Origin: an uncultured Bacteroidia bacterium
Lineage (GTDB): Bacteria > Bacteroidota > Bacteroidia > Bacteroidales > Prolixibacteraceae
Reading direction: 5' to 3'
Assembly (NCBI GenBank): GCA_903834845.1
Contig: CAILKW010000259.1
Location: forward strand, 1-34,313
DNA: 34,313 nt
A model generated the notes under the pieces. That model did no database searches. It saw only the letters and a list, made by a program, of their open reading frames with translations, and was not told where the DNA came from. How positions within the stretch are numbered: position 1 is the stretch's first letter; each line of letters opens with the position of its first letter. Position numbers and translations under genes: made by a program. Positions 25,931 to 32,841 of the stretch are shown here, piece by piece.

Positions 25931-26046
25931 CCATTGGAGTGGTCTTTTGACCCTCGAAGTAGTTTATTACGGGTCTTTTGACCCTCGAAGTGGTATTATC
26001 CCCAAGTGGTAATTAAGAGGTCTTTTAACCCTCGAAGTGGTTTATT
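25931..26046. repeat. Hairpin-containing direct-repeat cluster
   Basis: Three near-identical 28-base units lie at 25941-25968, 25972-25999 and 26019-26046. Each opens with GGTCTTTTGACC (a GGTC/GACC stem with a TTTT loop; copy 3 has A for the G after the loop) followed by CTCGAAGTGGT and a TTTATT-like end. Partial copies without the hairpin half lie at about 25931-25943 (TTGGAGTGGT) and 26000-26015 (CCCCAAGTGGTAATTA). Copies 1 and 2 start 31 bases apart, and copies 2 and 3 start 47 apart. The cluster fills the gap between the stop of the aldolase-CBS gene and the nitroreductase start. Confidence 0.85.
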
Positions 26047-26048
26047 CT

Positions 26049-27074
26049 TTAATTAATTAAATCAAGTTTGACCATGTCTTGTATATCAAGCATTCCGATA
26101 GGAAGGCCGTTTTCAGTTACAATGATATTATCCACTTGATTTGCATTAAAAATATCTGCCGCTTTTTGTAAGACTTCATCACCTTCAATCGAAATTGGGT
26201 TCGCTGTCATACACTCTCCAACAGATGCTGTGTGGATATGTTCTCCAAGATTACGCATCTGACGGCGCAAATCTCCATCGGTAAAAATACCGGCAAGCTT
26301 ACCATCTTTAGTAACAACTGAAACTGCTCCCATTCCCGAGTCAGTCATTTTCAGAAGCGCGTCAAGCACCTTGCAATCCATATCAACTATAGGGTTAGCT
26401 TCCGAAATGACTCTCTTTACTTTGATTGTCATTAGTCGGGTGTGTTGAAAAAACTGGTCAGTACCCAACTTTGTGAGATGGTTATCTGCAAGTTTTTTCA
26501 TTATACTCCATGGAAGGGTAATATTATGTGCCCCAAGTGTAAGAGCATCCTTTATATGTTCAGGATACCTAACTGATGAAAACATAACTTTGCAATTGTA
26601 TTTGTATTCTTTGATTACATCTACAATTTGTTTAACTAAACCAAGCGCGTCGTGACCCTGATCCTGCATTCTGCCAACCAGAACACAAACATAGTTTGCC
26701 CCTGCTGTTAATGCCATATAAGCTTGCTGGATATTATATACAAGGTGTAAATTGATTAAAAAACCTTCATCATGTAGCTTTTTACAAGCTTTCACTCCTT
26801 CGAAATTGACAGGTATCTTGAAAACCGTTTTTTTCTTGTCGAGGCCAAGGTTGAGCAAACGATGAGCTTCGGCTACAATTTGCTCGGAAGTTTCACCTAA
26901 TGCCTCAATCATCAGCACAGGAACCATTTTAGACAATTTAACGATTGCACCATCAATATCAGTTATACCGTTTTTGTGCATAAATGTAGGTGTTGTTGTA
27001 ACACCATCAATGATCCCCAGTTTCAGGGCTTCTTCAATTTCAGCAAGATTAGCGGAGTCAAGAAAAAATTCCAT
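26049..27074 (-). CDS. Transaldolase/fructose-6-phosphate-aldolase domain fused to a KdsD-like CBS pair
   Basis: Residues 1-215 align with E. coli FsaA. Asp6, the Schiff-base lysine (K86 in TVFKIPVNFEG, FsaA K85) and the phosphate-binding Arg135 and Ser167 (R134, S166) are kept. Asn28 is Thr28, Thr109 is His110, Tyr131 is Leu132, and Gln59 is Glu57, the residue type used by true transaldolases at that place. Residues 226-341 form two CBS motifs with GIFTDGDLRR, the hallmark of arabinose-5-phosphate isomerase KdsD. The gene is the last of an operon with kdsA-, kdnB- and kdnA-like genes, 20 bases after kdsA. I infer an enzyme supplying A5P or a related phosphosugar to the KdsA-like synthase, with CBS-mediated control. 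It is not the ordinary pentose-phosphate transaldolase. Confidence 0.88.
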   Translation of the reverse strand: MEFFLDSANLAEIEEALKLGIIDGVTTTPTFMHKNGITDIDGAIVKLSKMVPVLMIEALGETSEQIVAEAHRLLNLGLDKKKTVFKIPVNFEGVKACKKLHDEGFLINLHLVYNIQQAYMALTAGANYVCVLVGRMQDQGHDALGLVKQIVDVIKEYKYNCKVMFSSVRYPEHIKDALTLGAHNITLPWSIMKKLADNHLTKLGTDQFFQHTRLMTIKVKRVISEANPIVDMDCKVLDALLKMTDSGMGAVSVVTKDGKLAGIFTDGDLRRQMRNLGEHIHTASVGECMTANPISIEGDEVLQKAADIFNANQVDNIIVTENGLPIGMLDIQDMVKLDLIN

Positions 27075-27094
27075 ATCAATTTATAGTTTAAATT

Positions 27095-27925
27095 TTAAGA
27101 TCTGTATTTTACTTCAACATTATGAATGTTGATCAATGGTTTCAGAAATTCAGCGACATCCGCAATACACATTTGACTTGCTGCATCACACAAAGCACGT
27201 GAAGGATCGGGATGTACCTCAATAAACAATCCGTCAATTCCCGCTGCGACTCCGGCACGCGCCAAAGTTGGAATGAATTCGCGTGATCCACCTGCGGGAT
27301 CTGAACTCGGAATCCCATATTTACGGATAGAGTGTGTCACATCAAAAACTACCGGATATCCGGTGGCTCGCAAATGGTAAAAACTTCGCGGATCAACAAC
27401 TAAGTCGTTGTAACCAAATGTATAACCTCTTTCTGTGACAAGAATATTGGTATTTCCGGCTTGTTCTGCTTTTTTAACTGGTTTAATCATGTTCTCAGGT
27501 GCCAGAAACTGTCCGTGTTTAAGATTAATCACTTTACCTGTTTTTGCGGCTTCGACAACAAGAGTGGTTTGCATCACAAGGTAGGCAGGAATCTGAATGA
27601 CATCAACAACAGCTGCCGTGGCAGCTATCTGATCCGGATAATGAATGTCGGTAAGGATGGGAACTTTGAATTGTTCTTTAATTTTATGAAGCATGGAAAG
27701 CCCTTTTTCCATCCCTGGTCCTGAATAAAAATCGGCAGAACTACGGTTATCTTTTTGAAACGAAGATTTGAAAATTAAAGGAAGATCGAGTTCCTGAGAT
27801 AAACGAACAAGAAATTCGGCAGTATCCATCATTGTTTTCTCATCTTCAACAACACATGGACCCGCTATAAGAAACAGTTTATCAGCTCCACATTCAACAT
27901 TCCCTACTTTAATTATATTCTTCAT
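27095..27925 (-). CDS. kdsA: 3-deoxy-8-phosphooctulonate synthase (KdsA-like), divergent
   Basis: KdsA condenses PEP with arabinose 5-phosphate to Kdo-8-phosphate. The 276-residue barrel is of the metal-dependent class: Cys24 (AGPCVVED), His198, Glu236 and Asp247 match the metal ligands. By E. coli numbering recalled from memory, the PEP contacts K55, Q113, K138 and R168 and the A5P-phosphate contacts R63-S64 are kept (K53, Q111, K136, R166, R61-S62). Other normally conserved residues differ: R120 is Met118, D59 is Gln57, K139 is His137, and the CDGPS loop is CDAAS. This points to a working but specialised paralogue. It lies 10 bases after kdnB and 20 before the aldolase-CBS gene. Confidence 0.85.
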   Translation of the reverse strand: MKNIIKVGNVECGADKLFLIAGPCVVEDEKTMMDTAEFLVRLSQELDLPLIFKSSFQKDNRSSADFYSGPGMEKGLSMLHKIKEQFKVPILTDIHYPDQIAATAAVVDVIQIPAYLVMQTTLVVEAAKTGKVINLKHGQFLAPENMIKPVKKAEQAGNTNILVTERGYTFGYNDLVVDPRSFYHLRATGYPVVFDVTHSIRKYGIPSSDPAGGSREFIPTLARAGVAAGIDGLFIEVHPDPSRALCDAASQMCIADVAEFLKPLINIHNVEVKYRS

Positions 27926-27935
27926 TTCGAGTATT

Positions 27936-29012
27936 TTACATTTTCATTAGCAAACCACGAAGTTTATCCCGAGTAATAATTTTTTCCCATTCGGGACCAC
28001 AAACATGTTGCCACATGAAAACAAGAGTAAGAGTTACATCTATCATTTTATCAATTTCTTCAGGTGAACAGTTGGCTGTAACTCCCTGAGGAATAGCAAT
28101 ATTATTTACTCTCATCATTTCTTTGAACTCCTTAACTCCTTCGGGGTAGAATTCCTCAAGTTGATTGAAAACTACACAGTTGCCAACACCATGATGTATT
28201 CCTGTAACAGTTGCCAAACCATAGGAAATAGCATGGCACGCACCAACTTCCGAATAAGTTAAGGAAAGACCGCCCAGATATGACGCAATCATCAGTTTTT
28301 CCTCGTTTACAGGAGAGCGGCTATCGTTACTTAAGTAAATATCCCTGCAAAGACGAAGAGACTCAGCTCCAAGCGCGTCTCCCATAACTGTCTTACGGAA
28401 ACCATTTGCAGCTTCGATATTATGTATATAACAATCCATTGCAGTATAGAACCGTTGTGGTTCAGGAACAGAAGTAATCAACTCAGGATCAATCACTAAT
28501 TGATCAGCAGGGGTAAAGTTACCTTTAATTCCCAGTTTTTTCACTGGCCCTGTTAATACTGTTGTCATCGAAACTTCTGCACCTGTACCTGAAATTGTAG
28601 GAATCACGGTGCAATGTACCCCTTTGTTTTTGATCAGGTCGAGTCCTTGATATAGTGATGATGAACCTTCGTTTGTAAACATCAGACGGATTGCCTTAGC
28701 ATAGTCCATGACACTGCCACCCCCAATACCAACTACCGAAACAGGAAGATTGGCACTAAGACTTTTGACTTCCGCAACAATGGCATCCACTGTTTTCGTT
28801 TTGGGTTCCTCGGTAATATCAATAATTTTCAGAATATCATGAGGATGAACAGGAATCCGCTTCATGAAATCTTTACCTTCAAAATATTCATCAACAAGAA
28901 AAAGGACATAAGAATCCTTTTCAATACGTAATTCACCGAGTACGTCATCTAATTGGTCAAAGCTGTTTCGACCATAAAGAATCCTTCCAATTGCCTTTAA
29001 ATTTCTGAACAT
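27936..29012 (-). CDS. kdnB: KdnB-like 3-deoxy-D-manno-octulosonate 8-oxidase (iron-type alcohol dehydrogenase)
   Basis: This 358-residue group III metal-dependent alcohol dehydrogenase has the nucleotide-binding GIGGGSVMDYAKA (96-107) and the ISGTGAEVSMT loop (140-150). Its metal ligands are visible as Asp193 and His197 (MDCYIHN), His260 (GACHAISYG) and His273/His274 (IHHGVGN). Iron-type dehydrogenases act on many alcohols, but the KdnA-like aminotransferase 7 bases upstream and the KdsA-like gene 10 bases downstream point strongly to KdnB, which oxidises C8 of Kdo so that the partner can aminate it. Placement as KdnB rests on context plus general likeness; no specific KdnB signature is known to me. 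Confidence 0.8.
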   Translation of the reverse strand: MFRNLKAIGRILYGRNSFDQLDDVLGELRIEKDSYVLFLVDEYFEGKDFMKRIPVHPHDILKIIDITEEPKTKTVDAIVAEVKSLSANLPVSVVGIGGGSVMDYAKAIRLMFTNEGSSSLYQGLDLIKNKGVHCTVIPTISGTGAEVSMTTVLTGPVKKLGIKGNFTPADQLVIDPELITSVPEPQRFYTAMDCYIHNIEAANGFRKTVMGDALGAESLRLCRDIYLSNDSRSPVNEEKLMIASYLGGLSLTYSEVGACHAISYGLATVTGIHHGVGNCVVFNQLEEFYPEGVKEFKEMMRVNNIAIPQGVTANCSPEEIDKMIDVTLTLVFMWQHVCGPEWEKIITRDKLRGLLMKM

Positions 29013-29019
29013 ATTCTAT

Positions 29020-30213
29020 TTATTTAAGTGCGTTTTTAAGTGCTGATCTTATTTTTTCAGTAAGTATATTCAACTCTTCTTCACTCCAGGTTACCATAAT
29101 TTGGGTCATCATCAACTTTTGCATAATTGCATCCGAATGAGGCACTTCCATGTTTCGATAGTCAGGAATATTATTCATCTTCATCACAGGAAGATTGTAA
29201 ATAGATTTCATTTCTTTCAAATGTCCCCATTGCCGATGAAAATGGAAATTATTTCGATACCAATATGAAGCACTTACCCCTTCTTTCTGAAATTGATCAA
29301 AAACTTTAACTGCTTTTTCGGAATCGGGTAAGAAGAAGGAAAGAAATGTGGCCGAATCTCCATCTTCGTCAGGAACAAACCTAAAGCGGATTTCGGGGAA
29401 TTCCAGCAAAACCTTTTTAAGTGCTTTCTGATGCAACCTTTGCTTTTCAATCATATATGGCAACTTACGAAGCTGTGCCAAAACTACAGCTGCTCCGAGT
29501 TCGGAACCACGGAAGTTGTATCCCAAAATCGGGTGTTGTTCAGCTCCGCGAGCATTTCCAATATGGTCGTGACCATGATCGGAATATTTATGTGCCTTTT
29601 CGTATAATTCGTCATCGTTTGTTGCTACTGCTCCTCCTTCACCGGCAGTGATAATTTTGTAAAAGTCGAAAGAAAAGGCAGACATTTGTCCAAAATTACC
29701 AAGCATCTTCCCTTTGTAACTTCCACCTAAAGCGGGAGCAGCATCTTCAATCAAAATAAGGTTGTGTTTCTTGCACACCGAAAGTATTTCGTCCATTCTG
29801 CCCATAGAGCCGAAAACCTGTATCAACAGAACAGCTTTGGTTCGTGACGTAATTGCTTTTTCTATTCCTTCAGGACTGAGGCATAAAGTTTCATCAATTT
29901 CAGCAAATACAGGGATAGCTCCTGCCATTAGAACAGCTTCAATGGGGGCAATAAATGTATAAGGAGGAACAATAACCTCATCTCCATAACCTATTCCGCA
30001 ACATGCAAGTGATAAAGAATCTGCAGCTGTTCCGCTTGCGCAAAAATGGGAGTGTTTTGCCCCAAGATAATCACTGAATTCTTGTTCGAAGGTCTTAGCT
30101 TTCCAAACTCCATTACGTTGGGAATCATGATTATAACGAAACAAAATTCCTGTTTCGAGCACATCCAAAACTTCTTTTCGTTCTTCATATCCGAAAAGTT
30201 CAGTACCTGCCAT
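29020..30213 (-). CDS. kdnA: KdnA-like 8-amino-3,8-dideoxy-manno-octulosonate aminotransferase (DegT/AHBA family)
   Basis: This PLP-dependent sugar aminotransferase of 397 residues has DEVIVPPYTFIAPIEA, IEDAAPALGGSYKG (PLP-ring Asp157), the PLP lysine K186 in SFDFYKIITAGEGGA, and a YSDHGHDHIG segment. The opening ELFGYEERKEVLDVLETG and the HDHIGNARGAEQHP stretch match what I recall of Shewanella KdnA rather than the WecE/PseC types. It would transfer an amino group from glutamate to the 8-oxo group made by KdnB, giving Kdo8N. It is the first gene of the operon; a terminator-like hairpin for the transporter gene lies upstream at 30250-30290. Confidence 0.83.
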   Translation of the reverse strand: MAGTELFGYEERKEVLDVLETGILFRYNHDSQRNGVWKAKTFEQEFSDYLGAKHSHFCASGTAADSLSLACCGIGYGDEVIVPPYTFIAPIEAVLMAGAIPVFAEIDETLCLSPEGIEKAITSRTKAVLLIQVFGSMGRMDEILSVCKKHNLILIEDAAPALGGSYKGKMLGNFGQMSAFSFDFYKIITAGEGGAVATNDDELYEKAHKYSDHGHDHIGNARGAEQHPILGYNFRGSELGAAVVLAQLRKLPYMIEKQRLHQKALKKVLLEFPEIRFRFVPDEDGDSATFLSFFLPDSEKAVKVFDQFQKEGVSASYWYRNNFHFHRQWGHLKEMKSIYNLPVMKMNNIPDYRNMEVPHSDAIMQKLMMTQIMVTWSEEELNILTEKIRSALKNALK

Positions 30214-30249
30214 ATTAAATCTATTAATATACTTAAAATCAACTATTTA

Positions 30250-30290
30250 ATAAAAATTGAGAATTTACTCTAAAATCTGAGTAAACTCTC
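30250..30290 (-). terminator. Terminator of the EamA gene, upstream of kdnA
   Basis: On the minus strand a 12-bp stem with one mismatch, GAGAGTTTACTC / GAGTAAATTCTC (plus-strand 30279-30290 and 30259-30270), has an 8-base loop and is followed by AATTTTTATT. This separates the transporter from the ulosonate operon, so kdnA should have its own promoter in 30214-30250. Confidence 0.65.
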
Positions 30291-30303
30291 AGCCTGACGA
30301 TTT

Positions 30304-30322
30304 CATATCATCCTTTGATATG
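30304..30322. repeat. Short perfect inverted repeat upstream of kdnA
   Basis: CATATCA (30304-30310) and TGATATG (30316-30322) form a perfect 7-bp palindrome around TCCTT. It lies between the EamA stop and the terminator, about 100 bases before kdnA. It could be an operator or part of the transcript's 3' end; nothing in it decides. Confidence 0.4.
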
Positions 30323-30376
30323 GTTTTCTTCAGTTTCTTTAAAATCTGTAAAATTACATTTATTTTGAGAATAATT

Positions 30377-31276
30377 TCAAAGAAAAAATATAGTCATTCC
30401 TGCAACAGCAAGAAATGCTCCTACAATCTCTTTCCAATTAAGACTTTCGTGAAATAACATCACTGATGGTATTAAAATAAATACCGGAACTGTTGCGATT
30501 AGTGTTGAGGCTATACCTACTGACGTGTGTTGAAAGGCAAGGAGACTTAGTGATACTCCAAGAAACGGTCCGAAAAAGGAACCTATCAAAAGAGGAGTCA
30601 TGGCTTTTTTGTTTTTTAGTGAAAAAGCAATTGATCGCCATTCTCCGGCAAACGAAATAATGACAATAAAACCAATTATTCCTGTGATTGCTCTAATCTG
30701 GGAAGATGCAAAAGGATCGTAATTTCCCATTCCCAATTTTGAAAAAACAGCACCAACTCCTTGACCAACAGCACCACCTAATGCAAGCAGCAAACCTTTT
30801 AAGGGATAATTCAACCTTGATTTATTTGTTTCAGATTCCGGGTGTTTTAAAATAACAATGGCAATGCCTGATAATACTAACAACATTCCCACTCCGTTTA
30901 GCCAGGTAAGTCTTTCATGAAGAATTACCGTTCCAGCCAAAGTAGCAACGGGTGGGGCAAGAGACATTATGAGCATGGATAATTTAGCCGATTGGTATGA
31001 ATATGATTTGAATAGGCAATAATCGCCAGCAACAAAACCAATTAATCCGGATATTGATAACCATTTCCATGCTTCAGGCGAAGCATCAGAAGGCGTCCAG
31101 TACCCGCGCATAATTTTTGACCATACCATAAACATCCCCATTGCAAAAACTAACCGTGTGATATTGACAGCGAGAGAGCCAGCCCTACGTGTTGCTAACG
31201 AAAAAGTTAAAGCTGAAGCAGTCCAGCATATTGCAGTAAGTACTCCTGCTATTTCACCTAAATGACCTATTTGCAT
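30377..31276 (-). CDS. EamA/DMT-superfamily transporter
   Basis: This 299-residue inner-membrane protein has ten predicted helices in two EamA repeats: the first from GEIAGVLTAICWTASALTF, the second from LKGLLLALGGAVGQGVGAV. Family landmarks are LAPPVATLAGTVILHERLTW, with the usual Glu at the end of helix 4, and the matching second-repeat segment TVPVFILIPSVMLFHESLNW. Start ATG 31276 (MQIGHLGEIAG) is chosen because it lies just after a -7 box at 31296-31303 and puts the first helix near the N-terminus; the longer frame to 31318 would overlap the promoter. Substrates of this family are metabolites or nucleotide precursors and are unknown here. Confidence 0.85.
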   Translation of the reverse strand: MQIGHLGEIAGVLTAICWTASALTFSLATRRAGSLAVNITRLVFAMGMFMVWSKIMRGYWTPSDASPEAWKWLSISGLIGFVAGDYCLFKSYSYQSAKLSMLIMSLAPPVATLAGTVILHERLTWLNGVGMLLVLSGIAIVILKHPESETNKSRLNYPLKGLLLALGGAVGQGVGAVFSKLGMGNYDPFASSQIRAITGIIGFIVIISFAGEWRSIAFSLKNKKAMTPLLIGSFFGPFLGVSLSLLAFQHTSVGIASTLIATVPVFILIPSVMLFHESLNWKEIVGAFLAVAGMTIFFL

Positions 31277-31295
31277 GCAGTTTGTAAATTGGCTG

Positions 31296-31303
31296 CAAAA
31301 GTA
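31296..31303 (-). promoter_or_regulatory. -7 box of the EamA gene
   Basis: The minus strand reads TACTTTTG, an exact match, 20 bases before ATG 31276. The only TTTG upstream is 12 bases away, which is short. Confidence 0.5.
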
Positions 31304-31365
31304 ATGATACCAATTCAAATATTTTCACCGAGGAAAGAATTGTTAAGAGTTCAATTTTGCCCGAA

Positions 31366-31716
31366 TCAAGATTTTCTTTCATTAAGACTATTGATTCCCA
31401 GTATCCCGTTAATCAACGATACCAATAGACTGAATATTATCGCAGTAAACAATCCGGAAACAGAAAAACCACTTATAAAATGATTGGCAATCAATACGAT
31501 AATGCCGTTAATTACAAGTAGGAAAAGACCCAAAGTAATTATTGTGACTGGTAAGGTCAGAATAATCAGAATAGGTTTAACGATTGAATTGAGAAGAGCG
31601 AGAATTACGGCCACTACAAAAGCGGTATAAACAGAAGAAACCACAACTCCTGGCAGGATATATCCTACAACCATAATTGATATGGTGCTAATAATGATGC
31701 GGGTAAGCAAATTCAT
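31366..31716 (-). CDS. Small four-helix membrane protein (phage holin family 4-TMS, PF04020-like)
   Basis: This 116-residue protein is almost entirely hydrophobic with four helices. It carries the family pattern VVGYILPGVVV near the N-terminus, ALLNSIVKPILIILTLPVTIITLGLF in the middle (quoted as neighbouring blocks: LLNSIVKP and LTLPVTIITLGLF), and LINGILG near the C-terminus. Despite the family name it is a common chromosomal protein of unknown role and does not indicate a prophage. It lies 89 bases upstream of the EamA start on the same strand. Confidence 0.8.
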   Translation of the reverse strand: MNLLTRIIISTISIMVVGYILPGVVVSSVYTAFVVAVILALLNSIVKPILIILTLPVTIITLGLFLLVINGIIVLIANHFISGFSVSGLFTAIIFSLLVSLINGILGINSLNERKS

Positions 31717-31902
31717 TTTAATATGGGGTTAAATGTTGAAAACTTCAAAAATAGAAATATTTCATGATGGTTTCAAACTATTTTTTAGTTTTTTTGACCT
31801 ATTAAAGAGATAATAAAACAGATATCGAAACTCTCGGATATAAATTGTATTTATATAGAAAAAAATCCCATTTTTGGAGATTCTTAATTAATCCATGTTT
31901 TT
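31717..31902. other. Divergent intergenic region before nagB
   Basis: These 186 bases are very AT-rich. CATTTTTG at 31869-31876 is one mismatch from TAnnTTTG, with TTG at 31845-31847 some 21 bases before it; this may be the nagB promoter. No exact box is present for either gene. Confidence 0.35.
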
Positions 31903-32736
31903 ATGAGACTTATTATTCAGTCAGAGGCAGTTAACGTTGCAAAATGGTCTGCTTTTTATATCGCTCGCAGGATAAATGAATCAGTTTCTGCCTCGGCCAG
32001 ACCTTTTGTTCTTGGACTTCCAACAGGTAGCACTCCACTTGGTACTTATAACGAATTGATAAAGCTTTACCGTGAAGGAAAAGTTTCCTTTAAAAATGTA
32101 ATCACTTTTAATATGGACGAATATGTGGGATTACCTAAAAACCATCCACAGAGTTATCACAGCTTTATGTGGGATAATTTTTTTAGCCACATTGATATCC
32201 TTCCCGAAAATGTAAATATCCTTGACGGAAATGCCAAAAGTTTAAAAGATGAATGTGCTGATTATGAGGCGAAAATAAAAGCTGTCGAAGGTATTGATTT
32301 GTTTATGGGAGGAATTGGAGCCGATGGTCATATAGCTTTTAATGAACCTGGTTCCAGCCTCTCATCGCGTACAAGAGACAAAGCCTTGAATCAGGACACT
32401 ATTTTTGTTAATAGTCGTTTCTTTGACAATGATGTGTCGCAGGTTCCGAAATATGCACTTACAGTTGGTGTTGGAACAATAATGGATGCACGTGAGGTGC
32501 TGATTTTGGTTACAGGTCACAATAAATCGAGGGCATTGCACAAAGCAATTGAAGGCGGTGTAAATCATATCTGGACAATCTCTGCTCTTCAACTTCACCC
32601 CTGCGGAATTATTGTTTGTGATGAAGCCTCAACAGTAGATTTAAAAGTTGGTACATACCGCTATTTTAAAGATATTGAAAAAGAATATTTAGATTCTGAA
32701 TTTTTGTGGAATAGTGATAAATACCTCGGATGGTAA
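31903..32736 (+). CDS. nagB: Glucosamine-6-phosphate deaminase
   Basis: This cytoplasmic enzyme converts glucosamine 6-phosphate to fructose 6-phosphate and ammonia, linking amino-sugar breakdown to glycolysis. In 277 residues it has [13 protein letters not shown] (phosphate loop), the catalytic [10 protein letters not shown] with the base Asp, the [10 protein letters not shown] segment and the [17 protein letters not shown] signature with the active His. The length is close to that of the E. coli enzyme (266). No nagA or transport gene adjoins it in the window. It converges with the mutarotase gene. Confidence 0.95.
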   Translation: MRLIIQSEAVNVAKWSAFYIARRINESVSASARPFVLGLPTGSTPLGTYNELIKLYREGKVSFKNVITFNMDEYVGLPKNHPQSYHSFMWDNFFSHIDILPENVNILDGNAKSLKDECADYEAKIKAVEGIDLFMGGIGADGHIAFNEPGSSLSSRTRDKALNQDTIFVNSRFFDNDVSQVPKYALTVGVGTIMDAREVLILVTGHNKSRALHKAIEGGVNHIWTISALQLHPCGIIVCDEASTVDLKVGTYRYFKDIEKEYLDSEFLWNSDKYLGW

Positions 32737-32747
32737 AATACTTACAT

Positions 32748-32782
32748 CTGACAAACGGCAGCTGGTTGCTGTCGGATGTCAG
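32748..32782. terminator. Two-step hairpin between nagB and the mutarotase gene
   Basis: The outer stem CTGACA/TGTCAG (32748-32753, 32777-32782) and inner stem GGCAGC/GCTGTC with one G-U pair (32757-32762, 32768-32773) are separated by AAC/GGA and closed by the loop TGGTT. T-runs are weak on both sides, so it is a plausible but not typical terminator for convergent genes. Confidence 0.45.
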
Positions 32783-32841
32783 TTGACTGATAATTTTATT
32801 GGCAAATAAAAAAGATTGTTTATCTCAATTAGCTGGTCACA

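Noticed and set aside
26049-27074. Ordinary pentose-phosphate transaldolase
   Set aside because: Asn28, Thr109 and Tyr131 equivalents are changed, a CBS pair is fused, and the operon is for ulosonate synthesis.
31366-31716. Prophage remnant suggested by the phage-holin-like family
   Set aside because: The family is a common chromosomal four-helix membrane protein, and no phage genes adjoin it.
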